DNA of 24,351 nt from Tannerella sp. GTDB lineage: Bacteria > Bacteroidota > Bacteroidia > Bacteroidales > Tannerellaceae. Under the pieces are notes generated by a model. The model was not told the DNA's origin, ran no database searches, and saw nothing but the letters and a program-made list of their open reading frames with translations. Every line of letters starts with the position of its first letter. Position 1 is the first letter of the stretch. The position numbers and the translations under genes are program-made. Shown one piece after another: positions 7,476 to 15,828 of the stretch. The stretch covers positions 1-24,351 of the forward strand of contig JAITQL010000091.1 of the NCBI GenBank assembly GCA_031288935.1. The letters run 5' to 3'.

Positions 7476-8735
7476 TTGGGAACAGTAATAAAATCGGCTG
7501 AACTGAACGGCGTTCCTGCCGACATACTCATCGAGGGAAACCGTATCCGGCGCATTGCCCCCGTCATCGACGCCGCCCCGGGGACAACGGTCATCGACGG
7601 CCGGCGCAAGGCGGTGATCCCCGGCTTGATGAACATGCACACGCACGCGGCAATGACCCTCTTCCGCGGCTTTGGCGACGACATGCCGCTGCAGCCCTGG
7701 CTTCACGAAAAGATTTGGCCGAACGAGGCCAAACTGACGGAAGAGGATATTTACCGGGGGGCGAAACTGGCCTGCGTAGAGATGATCAGAAGCGGGACGA
7801 CCACGTTTTTCGACATGTACCACCAGGTGGACGCGACGTATGCCGCCGTTGACGAGATGGGACTGCGTGCCGTGCTTTCGGAGGCGTGTTTCGACCACTT
7901 CCGCCCGGAACTGGCCGAGAAGAGCCGCCGCCGCATCCGCAGTCGGTGCCAGTCTGCCGTATGCCGCAATCCGCGCATCCGGCTGGCGCTGGGGCCTCAC
8001 GCCATTTACACCGTGTCCGGCGAACTGCTGCAATGGGCGCACGACTTTGCCGAGGCACACGACCTGCTAATCCAGATACACCTGGCCGAAACGGAGGGCG
8101 AAGTGGAACAGTGCCGGGCGCAGTTCGGAACGACGCCCGTCCGTTACCTGCACCGGCTGGGTGTGCTGTCGCCGCGCTGGTCGCTGGCGCACGCCCTGCA
8201 TGTGGACGGGGAAGAAATCGCGCTCCTGGCAGAAACGGGGGTAAAGGTGGTACACAATCCGGCGTCGAACATGAAACTGGCTTCCGGATACCGGTTCAAG
8301 TACAGGGAAATGCGCACGGCCGGCATAACGGTCGGACTGGGGACGGACGGCTGCGCGTCGTCCAACAACCTGGACATGGTGGAGGTCATGAAACTGGCCT
8401 CCCTGCTGGGGAAGGCGTGGCGGTACGACCCGGAGGCGCTGTCCTGCGGAGAGATGCTTGACGCCGCCACCGTGGCCGGCGCCGAACTGACGGGGTGGGA
8501 TGCGGGACGGATTGAAGAAGGCCGTCTGGCGGATCTCTGCCTGATCGACCTGGCTACGCCGGCTTTCACACCCAATTTCAATTTTGTGTCCAACCTCGTT
8601 TTTGCCGCCAACGGCAGTTGCGTGGATACCGTCATCTGCGACGGGAATATCCTGATGCAGCGCCGTGAAATACCCGGCGAAGGGGAAATTCTCGAACAGG
8701 CGGCGCAGGCTGCCTATGATTTGATTCACCGATAA
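7476..8735 (+). CDS. Amidohydrolase, MTA/S-adenosylhomocysteine deaminase type
   Basis: The 419-aa protein belongs to the amidohydrolase superfamily branch holding MtaD-like 5'-methylthioadenosine/S-adenosylhomocysteine deaminases and the related SsnA/TrzN enzymes. Metal and catalytic residues are in place: HTH (His55, His57) just after [13 protein letters not shown] (His202, Glu205), LAHALH (His239) and GLGTDG (Asp291); GPHAIYT near 173-179 and [12 protein letters not shown] near 260-271 are also typical. The only plausible start in this frame is TTG at 7476: the frame is closed by the preceding gene's own stop at 7452, and the next in-frame ATG falls inside the barrel. The gene lies 21 bp after the M20 gene and 13 bp before the phosphorylase, which fits a purine-salvage role. 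Confidence 0.87.
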   Translation: MGTVIKSAELNGVPADILIEGNRIRRIAPVIDAAPGTTVIDGRRKAVIPGLMNMHTHAAMTLFRGFGDDMPLQPWLHEKIWPNEAKLTEEDIYRGAKLACVEMIRSGTTTFFDMYHQVDATYAAVDEMGLRAVLSEACFDHFRPELAEKSRRRIRSRCQSAVCRNPRIRLALGPHAIYTVSGELLQWAHDFAEAHDLLIQIHLAETEGEVEQCRAQFGTTPVRYLHRLGVLSPRWSLAHALHVDGEEIALLAETGVKVVHNPASNMKLASGYRFKYREMRTAGITVGLGTDGCASSNNLDMVEVMKLASLLGKAWRYDPEALSCGEMLDAATVAGAELTGWDAGRIEEGRLADLCLIDLATPAFTPNFNFVSNLVFAANGSCVDTVICDGNILMQRREIPGEGEILEQAAQAAYDLIHR

Positions 8736-8748
8736 AAGAGCTGTAAAC

Positions 8749-9552
8749 ATGTATCAGGAAACAGTAGATTATCTGGCCTCGCGTATTTCCGGTTCTCCGG
8801 AAACGGCCATTATCCTTGGCAGCGGCCTGGGGGCGCTGGCCGACCGGCTGGAACAGGCCGTGAAGATTCCCTACGCCGAAATACCGCATTTCGTGCATTC
8901 CACGGCGACGGGTCATAAGGGAAACCTGATTTCCGGCACGCTGGGCGGAAAATCCGTCCTGGCCATGCAGGGACGGTTTCATTATTACGAAGGGTATACC
9001 ATGCAGCAGGTGACGTATCCGGTGCGGGTGATGAAAGGCCTTGGCGTAAAGAATTTGCTGGTGTCGAATGCGGCCGGCGGTATCAACAACACCTTCCGTA
9101 TCGGCGATCTGATGATTATCCGCGACCACATCAACATGCTGCCCAATCCGCTGATCGGCCCGAACGAGGCGGCTTTCGGAACACGCTTTCCGGACATGAC
9201 GCGCGCCTACGACCGCGCCTTCATCCGCATGGCTGAAGCCATTGCCGCTTCGCAGAACATTCCCGTGAAAAAGGGCGTTTACGTCGGCCTGACCGGCCCG
9301 TCGTTCGAGACGCCGGCGGAATATGCCTTTTACGGCCGCGTCGGTGGCGACGCCATCGGCATGAGTACGGTGCCGGAAGTCATTGTTGCACGGCACGCCG
9401 GACTGCGTGTCTTCGGCATGTCGGTCATTACCAACGAAGGGTATCACTTTGCAGACGACTATGTGAACGACGGCGCCGATGTGGTGACCGCCGCCGGACA
9501 GGCTGCGGAAACAATGACCCGACTGTTTTCCGAACTGGTCAGGCAAATATGA
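8749..9552 (+). CDS. punA: Purine nucleoside phosphorylase, trimeric class I type
   Basis: The enzyme cleaves inosine or guanosine with phosphate to the free base and ribose-1-phosphate in the cytoplasm. The 267-aa length fits the trimeric family. Motifs in order: GSGLG (24-28, phosphate loop), GRFHYYEGY (75-83), VSNAAGGIN (105-113), [10 protein letters not shown] (183-192, purine-site Glu191), GMSTVPE (204-210) and VITNE (226-230, Asn229 for base recognition). The ATG at 8749 lies 13 bp after the deaminase stop, so the two are almost certainly cotranscribed. Together they could convert methylthioadenosine to methylthioinosine and then hypoxanthine plus methylthioribose-1-phosphate; whether this PNP accepts methylthioinosine is inference. 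Confidence 0.94.
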   Translation: MYQETVDYLASRISGSPETAIILGSGLGALADRLEQAVKIPYAEIPHFVHSTATGHKGNLISGTLGGKSVLAMQGRFHYYEGYTMQQVTYPVRVMKGLGVKNLLVSNAAGGINNTFRIGDLMIIRDHINMLPNPLIGPNEAAFGTRFPDMTRAYDRAFIRMAEAIAASQNIPVKKGVYVGLTGPSFETPAEYAFYGRVGGDAIGMSTVPEVIVARHAGLRVFGMSVITNEGYHFADDYVNDGADVVTAAGQAAETMTRLFSELVRQI

Positions 9553-9554
9553 AG

Positions 9555-9706
9555 AAATTCAAAGATTCAAAAATTCAAGGATTCAAAAATTCAAAGATTC
9601 TTGCAGATTGAAATGACATTTTAATCTGCGGAATCTGCGCTGAAATCCGCGCCAATCCGCGTGAAACGAATCTTTGAATCTTTGAATCCTTGAATCCTTG
9701 AATTTC
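9555..9706. repeat. 8-bp-period repeats in both orientations around a composite element
   Basis: Between two convergent genes, 9555-9600 carries about six units of R-ATTCAA-R on the plus strand and 9668-9706 carries about five in the opposite orientation, starting right after each gene's stop codon. The arms are mostly complementary and could form a long, AT-rich hairpin, perhaps a bidirectional terminator. The 67 bp between them contain AATCTGCG, AATCCGCG and GTGAAACG blocks that recur near 17890-17960. Confidence 0.8.
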
Positions 9707-12513
9707 TATGGTGTAAACAATTTTCCGATTGTTGCTGCATCCAGTTCCTTTGGCGGATTAAACTGTCCGGAGGCCATGTACTCCAGCAGGCTCTGGCGCA
9801 GCTGCGCGGCGGCCGGACGGCGGGGCAGGCCGGTCTGAAGGTCGGCGCTGCACACCATCAGTTTTCCCTTGCCCACTTTGGCCTCGAACAGGATACCCAG
9901 CTTGCGGTTCGTGAACCAGTCGTCGATCAGGTGTATCACCGGACGGAAATCCGCCGGAAAGTCGCTCAGGTCGATGGCGTCACATTCGGAGACGATGTCC
10001 CACCACTGGTAATCGCTGAATCCCTCGTTGGGGAAGGCGGCCAGCGCCGGATGCTTCGGGTCGCAGTAGATACCCAGCGTGTGCGGCGCCTGACCGCGCG
10101 TCCACGCCGTGTTCCAGAAAATGGAAGAGAAGCCGGTGGCGATGCGGCCGCCCTTTTCGGGCCGGATGCGTCCCCGGGGCACGGTCAACAGTACGGACTC
10201 GCCCCGTTCCAGACGCGCCGCCAGCGTCCCGTCCCACCGGACAGCCACGTGCGGCGGCGACGCCACCGGGTTTTTCTTCGCCGGATAAACCCACACATTC
10301 CATTGATTCCGGTAAGGCGTCCCCTCGATGGCGACGGACACCGTCAACTGCCTGGGCTGGCTGATGTCCTGAAGCGGAAAGGCGATCGTCCCCGCGTCCG
10401 TACAGTTGTCCAGCGGGATCAATTCCCTGACGGCCGTTCCTTCGATGTACGTCTTCGCATCGTCCCGGATGCTCCAGTTGATTTTTGCATTGACAAGCGG
10501 TTGTTCGCCGAAATGCGCCACCTCGATGCCGGCGGTCAGCGTTTCGCTGTTCAGCCAGACCATCTTCGGAAAACGGACCAGGGGCACGGTCCGGTTGCAG
10601 AAACGGCTGTATTCTTCGGCCGTCACGTATCCTTTCGTGTCCCAGAAGGGATCGAGCACGCCCACAAGCGCCGTGCCCTGTCCCGGAAAGTCGTGCAGGT
10701 CGAGCAGCTGGAATCCCGCAAAGCCGGGCGTGCGCAGCGCCGCTTCTATATCGGCCTTGTAGCACAGCGTTTGCAGCTTGCCCGAAGCGTAGAGAAACGC
10801 CCGGCCCAGATCGCCCAGATGCGCGGCGGCCAGCGTCTCCGCAAAGATTTCAAAGTTCTTTGCCTTCAGGACGCCGGTATACTTCCCGATCTCCTCGAGG
10901 TTCGGATAGACGCACCACTGCCCGATCTCGTGGCTGACGGTCGGCATGTCCCCGCGGATACGGTTGCGCCAGTCGTAGTCCGTGCGGGGCGGCCGGGCGT
11001 TGAGGAGGCTGTTCAGTCCCTCGCCCCACGCCTGAATACGCGGATGGGGCGCGTTCCAGTAGTCGGCATTCTCCACGTAAGGCCATCCGGCGGCGCCCGA
11101 ATACACGCGCCGGCGATCCTTCCGCTGCCAGTAGTCCACCAGCGAAGACAGGTATTCCACCTGATTCTTCCCGCCCGGCTCGTTTCCGTAGACCAGCAGG
11201 CAGAACGAGGGATGATTGCCGTATTCCTTCAGGATGCGGTCGCTCTCGTCATAGATCCAGCGGTCGAGCGGCGAGCCGTCGCCCACCGTTGCCCAGGCCG
11301 CACACTCCACCTGCAGGTAGACGCCCAGACTGTCGGCCACCTCAAAGGCCGCTTCGGGCGGACACCAGGAGTGAAAACGCAGGTGGTTCAGTCCGAAACT
11401 TTTCGCCACGCTGTATATCTTCGTCCAGTAGGTCTTGTCCATCGCCGGGTAGCCGGTCAGCGGGAAAATGCAGCATTCCAGCGTGCCGCGCAGGAAGACG
11501 GGCTGTCCGTTGACGTGAAAGCGCGTGCCTTCCCTTTTGATTTCGCGGAAGCCGAATGTCGTACAGCGCGTATCCGTCTCGCCGTTCACGGTAACGGTCG
11601 TCCTGACGCGATAGAGATGCGGGTGATGCTCCGACCACAGGCGCAGGTCGCTGCCGGCGGAAAGGCCGGCGGAGAATGTCGTGCCCATTCCGGTACGGAT
11701 GGCGACCCGCGTCCCGACCGGTTCGCCGTCCGCCGTCTCCAGTTGCAGCTCCAGCAGGCCGCCGTCTTCATGGCTGCCGCGCAGCGTGACTTTCACTTCC
11801 GCCTGCCCGCCTGCCACATCGGGATAAATCTGCACGTCGTCGATCGAAACGGCCGGACGGGCGGAAAGCGTCAGGCGACCGGTGAGGCCGTTCCAGTTGC
11901 TTTGCGTATGATCGGACACGCTGTGCGCATTGATGCCGACGGGGATATGCACGCGGTTGTCCACGCGCAGCGAAAGGACATGTTTCCCCGGCTTGATCCC
12001 GTCCAGTTCATACCGGTGCGGCGTGGAGAGGCCGTCGGCGTCGCCCCGCCGCACGCCGTCCACAAAGAGCGCCGTTTCCCAGTGCGCCCGTTCCAGCTCG
12101 ATCCCGATGCGCTTGCCCTTCCACCCGGAAGGAATCCGTATCTCGCGCCGATACCATGCAACGCCCACATAATGCTTTTCGGGATTCAACCAGAAAGGCA
12201 CCTTCACCGTTCCCTTCTCGCGGTATTTGGCATATTCGGGCGCGTGATACCAGGCGCTGTCCACGATCTGCCCCGTCCAGACCGTCTGCAGGTCTACGTC
12301 GTAACCGTACCCCTGCTCCTGCAACGAGCCGGGCAACTGAATCCTGTCCTCGAAAGACTGTTTGTACCATTTGTCCCGCACTCCGACATCGTCCGGGTCA
12401 ATCCTGAACTGCCACTCGCCAGCCAGCGACACGGCGTCCGTTTTCACTTCTCCACAAGCTGCTGCCAATAAAACGGCAGCCAGCGCCAACCATACCTTAC
12501 ACTGTTTATTCAT
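9706..12513 (-). CDS. GH2-family beta-glycosidase, lipoprotein
   Basis: The 935-aa protein starts with a lipoprotein-like signal (LAAVLLAAAC, Cys20), so it should be anchored at the envelope or face the periplasm. Domain order is that of GH2: a jelly-roll sugar-binding domain (about 28-220, with AGEWQFRIDP and the HYVGVAWYRREI strand), an Ig-like domain (222-325) and a TIM barrel from about 326. The acid/base is Asn444-Glu445 in VYGNEPGG, and the nucleophile is probably Glu529 in TVSHEIGQ. After the barrel come roughly 270 further residues of beta-rich sequence. Known GH2 activities include beta-galactosidase, beta-glucuronidase and beta-mannosidase; the specificity cannot be told. It is monocistronic, converging on the PNP operon. 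Confidence 0.88.
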   Translation of the reverse strand: MNKQCKVWLALAAVLLAAACGEVKTDAVSLAGEWQFRIDPDDVGVRDKWYKQSFEDRIQLPGSLQEQGYGYDVDLQTVWTGQIVDSAWYHAPEYAKYREKGTVKVPFWLNPEKHYVGVAWYRREIRIPSGWKGKRIGIELERAHWETALFVDGVRRGDADGLSTPHRYELDGIKPGKHVLSLRVDNRVHIPVGINAHSVSDHTQSNWNGLTGRLTLSARPAVSIDDVQIYPDVAGGQAEVKVTLRGSHEDGGLLELQLETADGEPVGTRVAIRTGMGTTFSAGLSAGSDLRLWSEHHPHLYRVRTTVTVNGETDTRCTTFGFREIKREGTRFHVNGQPVFLRGTLECCIFPLTGYPAMDKTYWTKIYSVAKSFGLNHLRFHSWCPPEAAFEVADSLGVYLQVECAAWATVGDGSPLDRWIYDESDRILKEYGNHPSFCLLVYGNEPGGKNQVEYLSSLVDYWQRKDRRRVYSGAAGWPYVENADYWNAPHPRIQAWGEGLNSLLNARPPRTDYDWRNRIRGDMPTVSHEIGQWCVYPNLEEIGKYTGVLKAKNFEIFAETLAAAHLGDLGRAFLYASGKLQTLCYKADIEAALRTPGFAGFQLLDLHDFPGQGTALVGVLDPFWDTKGYVTAEEYSRFCNRTVPLVRFPKMVWLNSETLTAGIEVAHFGEQPLVNAKINWSIRDDAKTYIEGTAVRELIPLDNCTDAGTIAFPLQDISQPRQLTVSVAIEGTPYRNQWNVWVYPAKKNPVASPPHVAVRWDGTLAARLERGESVLLTVPRGRIRPEKGGRIATGFSSIFWNTAWTRGQAPHTLGIYCDPKHPALAAFPNEGFSDYQWWDIVSECDAIDLSDFPADFRPVIHLIDDWFTNRKLGILFEAKVGKGKLMVCSADLQTGLPRRPAAAQLRQSLLEYMASGQFNPPKELDAATIGKLFTP

Positions 12514-12555
12514 TGTCTTCCTGTATTACTAAAATTGAATGTATTGTTTATGCGT

Positions 12556-12563
12556 CAAAATTA
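12556..12563 (-). promoter_or_regulatory. Possible -7 element of the GH2 gene
   Basis: TAATTTTG on the minus strand matches TAnnTTTG and lies about 43 bp before the GH2 start. At the expected 19-bp distance the sequence is TTTT rather than TTTG, so only half of the promoter is clear. Confidence 0.4.
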
Positions 12564-12583
12564 TAAACTTTTCGCGGATTAAA

Positions 12584-12645
12584 AAAATTCAAAGATTCAA
12601 GGCTGAAGATTCAAAGATTCAAGGATTCAAAAATTCAAAGATTCA
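12584..12645 (+). repeat. 8-bp-period R-ATTCAA-R repeat
   Basis: About seven units of AATTCAAA, GATTCAAG, GATTCAAA and similar, interrupted once by GGCTGAA. The unit and period are the same as in the gaps at 9555, 14003 and 17862. Confidence 0.75.
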
Positions 12646-12742
12646 GAGTTACCGTGCATAGAGTGCGTTCGTTTTCGATTTACATATACACGGATTCAGG
12701 ACAGAAGATTCCTTGAATCTTCTTGTAACCCCCATTCTATCC

Positions 12743-12912
12743 CCCCAATCGCTGCGCTTCATTGGGGATTATTCATATTGAACACTGCGTGTTCTGCCGA
12801 CATCGTTATTCCGGGATGATTGCCGGTCATATCACACATGCCATTCCTGCGGGATTCGGGCGGGCAGGTAACCTGCCATTTTCTACCGGCATCCTGTCCC
12901 CAGCGGGACAGG
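12743..12912. other. Cluster of four short perfect inverted repeats
   Basis: CCCCAAT/ATTGGGG (12743-12767, 11-nt loop), GAACAC-TGC-GTGTTC (12780-12794), GGCAGGT-A-ACCTGCC (12863-12877) and CCTGTCCC-CAGC-GGGACAGG (12893-12912) lie within 170 bp, downstream of fmt. None is followed by a T-run on either strand, so they are not standard terminators. They may be a structured RNA, the palindromic end of a mobile element, or several stacked REP-like units. Confidence 0.6.
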
Positions 12913-12961
12913 CACGATGCACAAAAGCAGGCCGCTGGAAGATGGATTGTTTACCTGCACT

Positions 12962-13954
12962 TCAATTCATACTTCTCCATTCTCCTTTCACGGATTGTTT
13001 GACGCCGTTCAGGAAGTCCCGGATGTCTAACCGTTTCTTGCCGGCCAACTGGACGGAGAGGAGACGCACGAATCCGTCTTTTACCGCCACGTCGAGGTAT
13101 GTAGCGCTGTCGCTGCGGATCGTGCCGGGGGGCAGGGTATGCGTTTCCGGGCGGATTTCGGATCGAAAGATTTTCATCGGCTGAGGCGCGGCGCCGTCCG
13201 CCGTCCGCCATTCCGTCCACGCTGCCGGATGGGGCGACAGACCGCGGATAAAGTCGTAGATGGCCCGGGCCGGCTGTTGCCAGTCGATGCGGCAGGTCTC
13301 CTTGAAGATTTTCGGCGCGGGACGCAGTGCGTCGCCGACGCTGTAGCATGTTTCCTGCGGGATAACGTCCACCCGCCCGTTGTGCGTCAGCAGCAAGTCG
13401 ACCGTTTCGACGACCAGTGCGGCGCCCAGCGTCATCAGCCGGTCGTGTACGGCGCCGGCATCGTCCGTGTCGGCAATCGGGAGGCGGCGCTGACGGATGA
13501 TGTGTCCGGTATCAATCTCGTGCGTCAGGAAAAAGGTAGTGACGCCGGTTTCCTTCTCGCCGTGCATGATCGCCCAATTGATGGGCGCCGCACCGCGGTA
13601 GCGGGGCAGGAGGGAAGCGTGCAGGTTGAAGGTGCCTAAGGGCGGCATGTTCCACACCGCTTCGGGCAGCATCCGAAAGGCAACCACCACCTGGAGGTCG
13701 GCCTGCAAGGCGCGGAGTTGCGCCAGAAACGCTTCCTCCTTCAGCTTTTCGGGCTGCAGGACGGGCAGACCCTGCCGTTGCGCGTACTGTTTCACCGGAC
13801 TGGCCTGTAACACGCTGCCATGCCGTCCCATCGGCTTGTCGGGCATTGTAACGACGCCGACCACCTGATAACCGCCCTCCACCAGAGCGCGTAAACTCTC
13901 CACCGCAAAATCCGGCGTGCCCATATATACGATCCGTACCTCTTCCTTGTTCAT
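12962..13954 (-). CDS. fmt: Methionyl-tRNA formyltransferase
   Basis: The enzyme formylates initiator Met-tRNA using 10-formyl-tetrahydrofolate and is cytoplasmic. The 330-aa protein has the GTPDFA motif at 12-17 and the signature FNLHASLLPRYRGAAPINWA at 109-128, with catalytic Asn110 and His112 and, in HEIDTG, Asp148. The tRNA-binding C-terminal OB-like domain runs from about 215 to the end (NGVKQSVKG near the C-terminus). Start: ATG at 13954 gives MNKEEVRIVYMGTPDF, normal for the family. It is the last gene of the sua5-to-fmt block, separated from the ClC gene by an 86-bp repeat-bearing gap, so it may be partly uncoupled from it. Confidence 0.96.
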   Translation of the reverse strand: MNKEEVRIVYMGTPDFAVESLRALVEGGYQVVGVVTMPDKPMGRHGSVLQASPVKQYAQRQGLPVLQPEKLKEEAFLAQLRALQADLQVVVAFRMLPEAVWNMPPLGTFNLHASLLPRYRGAAPINWAIMHGEKETGVTTFFLTHEIDTGHIIRQRRLPIADTDDAGAVHDRLMTLGAALVVETVDLLLTHNGRVDVIPQETCYSVGDALRPAPKIFKETCRIDWQQPARAIYDFIRGLSPHPAAWTEWRTADGAAPQPMKIFRSEIRPETHTLPPGTIRSDSATYLDVAVKDGFVRLLSVQLAGKKRLDIRDFLNGVKQSVKGEWRSMN

Positions 13955-13959
13955 TGGAT

Positions 13960-14040
13960 AAATTGTAAATTGAGAATTGTAAATTGAGAATTGAGAATGA
14001 AATCTTTGAATTTTTGAATCTTTGAATCTTTGAATTTCTC
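13960..14040. repeat. Two stacked short-period repeats between clc and fmt
   Basis: From 13960 to 14000 the sequence is built of AATTGTAAATTGAGAATTG-like pieces (TGAGAATTG and TGTAAATTG alternating). From 14003 to 14037 it switches to the 8-bp family (TTTGAATC units; R-ATTCAA-R on the minus strand). On the minus strand the 8-bp units start within a few bases of the clc stop codon, as they do behind the PNP and GH2 genes. Confidence 0.7.
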
Positions 14041-15828
14041 TCAGTCTCCCGAAAACGTATCGACCAGTACTTCCCGGTAGGAATTAAATATCTTCGATTT
14101 GGAGACGAATCCCATGTAGTGTCCTGCGGCGTCGACGACCGGGAGATTCCACGCCTTCGTGTCGTCAAAGACGCGCATGATCTGCTCCATCGGCATGTCC
14201 GACCTCAGTTTCGCCGGCGCCGACACCATGAACTTCGACACCCTGAACCGCTCATACAATTCGGGGCGAAACATGATGTTCCGGATATTGTCCACCAGCA
14301 CCAGCCCCAGCAGCACATTGTTTCTATCCACGACCGGAAACATGCTGCGCGAACTGCGTGCAATCGCCTCCTTGACCATCTCGCCCAGCGTCATATCCGG
14401 CCTGACGGTCAGGAAATCCGTCTCGATCACATGGTCGATCTTCATCAGCGTCAGGATGGCCTTGTCCTTGTGATGCGTCAGCAACTCCCCCTTCTGCGCC
14501 AGACGCATGGAGTAGATGCTGTGCGGCTCGAAAGCGACGATCAGCATGTACGAACTGATGGAGACGATCATCAGCGGCAGGAACAGGTCGTATCCGCCGG
14601 TGAGTTCGGCTATCAGAAAGACGCCCGTCAGGGGGGCGTGCATCACGCCCGACATGACGCCGGCCATGCCCAGCAGCGCGAAATTCTTCTCCGGAAGATA
14701 CATGAATCCGAACGAATTGGACACGTGCGCAAACACGAATCCGGCAATGCAACCCAGGTACAGGCTGGGCGCGAAGATTCCGCCGCACCCGCCGGCCGCA
14801 TTCGTGGCGCTCGACGCAAAGACTTTCGTCAGCAGAATCAATCCCATGAACAGGACGATGCCCCAGTAATTCCCGCTCAGGCCGTGAAAAAGACTGTCGC
14901 CCATCAGGAAGATATATTGCCCGTCGAGCAGCGATTCGATGGTATCGTAGCCTTCGCCGTAGAGGGGCGGGAAAAGAAAGATCAGGATACTCAGCATCAC
15001 GACGCCCAGCAGGAACCGCTGCCGTTGACGGGTCAGCCTGCGGTAGACGCCTTCGATCCGGTTCATCACGCGGGTAAAGTAGAGCGACACCAGTCCGCAG
15101 AAAATGCCCAGCAGCAGGACGTATGGAATCCGTCCGATCTCGAACGCCTCCGTCTGCGAGAACTTGAACATCGCGTCCGTCCCGGTGAAGATGTACGACA
15201 TGGTGGCGGCCGTGACCGACGAAATCAGCAGCGGCAGGACGGACGTCATCGTCAGGTCGAGCATCAGCACCTCGATCACAAAGACCAGTCCGGCGATCGG
15301 CGCCTTGAAGATGCCCGCTATCGCGCCGGCGGCGCCGCAGCCCACCAGCAGCATCAGCGTCTTCTGCTCCATGCGAAACAGACGGCCGAGGTTGGAACCG
15401 ATGGCCGCTCCCGTCAATACAATCGGCGCTTCCGCCCCTACCGAACCCCCGAAACCGATGGTGAACGAACTGGCCACCAGCGACGACCACATGTTATGCG
15501 GCTTGATGCGGCTTTTCCGTTGCGAAATGGCGTACAGAATCTTCGTCACGCCATGACTGATGTCGTCGCGCACGATGTAGCGCACGAACAGTCCCGACAG
15601 CAGAATCCCGATGATCGGGTATGCCAGCAGCCAGTAATTCATCCCCTCCCGGTCGCCTGCCACCAGCTGCGCCTGAATGAAATGGATCAGCTGTTTCAGC
15701 AGGATGGCGGCCAGCGCCGTGCCGATCCCCACAATAAAACTGATCACCGGAATAAAGACCCGCTCCCGGATGTGTTTTTCCCGCCACAGCAGAAAGCGGT
15801 AAAACCGGTTTGTACTGCTCTTGCTCAT
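14041..15828 (-). CDS. ClC-family chloride channel or H+/Cl- antiporter with CBS pair
   Basis: The 595-aa inner-membrane protein has the ClC fold over about residues 20-440. The anion-path motifs are diverged but readable: DDISHGVTK (about 88-96) replaces GSGIP, GGSVGAEAPIV (127-137) keeps the gating glutamate Glu133, which argues for proton-coupled exchange, and GGIFAPSLYLG is the GxFxP motif. Two CBS domains fill the C-terminus (about 460-585: HVIETDFLTVRPDMTLGEMV, then KFMVSAPAKLRSDMPMEQIM) and may bind adenine nucleotides. The ATG at 15828 overlaps the stop of the upstream sugar transferase as ATGA, so translation is probably coupled. Confidence 0.93.
   Translation of the reverse strand: MSKSSTNRFYRFLLWREKHIRERVFIPVISFIVGIGTALAAILLKQLIHFIQAQLVAGDREGMNYWLLAYPIIGILLSGLFVRYIVRDDISHGVTKILYAISQRKSRIKPHNMWSSLVASSFTIGFGGSVGAEAPIVLTGAAIGSNLGRLFRMEQKTLMLLVGCGAAGAIAGIFKAPIAGLVFVIEVLMLDLTMTSVLPLLISSVTAATMSYIFTGTDAMFKFSQTEAFEIGRIPYVLLLGIFCGLVSLYFTRVMNRIEGVYRRLTRQRQRFLLGVVMLSILIFLFPPLYGEGYDTIESLLDGQYIFLMGDSLFHGLSGNYWGIVLFMGLILLTKVFASSATNAAGGCGGIFAPSLYLGCIAGFVFAHVSNSFGFMYLPEKNFALLGMAGVMSGVMHAPLTGVFLIAELTGGYDLFLPLMIVSISSYMLIVAFEPHSIYSMRLAQKGELLTHHKDKAILTLMKIDHVIETDFLTVRPDMTLGEMVKEAIARSSRSMFPVVDRNNVLLGLVLVDNIRNIMFRPELYERFRVSKFMVSAPAKLRSDMPMEQIMRVFDDTKAWNLPVVDAAGHYMGFVSKSKIFNSYREVLVDTFSGD

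Larger units (their letters stand above)
12514..12961. other. 448-bp gene-free stretch with repeats and clustered hairpins
   Basis: No coding sequence is convincing. From left to right it holds the GH2 promoter region, an 8-bp-period repeat (12584-12645), a partial echo of the same repeat (TTCCTTGAATCTTC, about 12709-12722), and a cluster of four short perfect inverted repeats between 12743 and 12912. Small open frames here on both strands lack starts, domains or codon bias that would support them. Confidence 0.6.

Noticed and set aside
6081..8060. 659-aa open frame on the minus strand
   Set aside because: It is antisense to the M20 and deaminase genes, whose catalytic motifs are intact on the plus strand; its Arg/His/Gln/Val-rich composition is typical of a GC-rich shadow.
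9931..12471. 846-aa open frame on the plus strand
   Set aside because: Fully antisense to the GH2 gene, which has complete domains and catalytic residues; composition is shadow-like.
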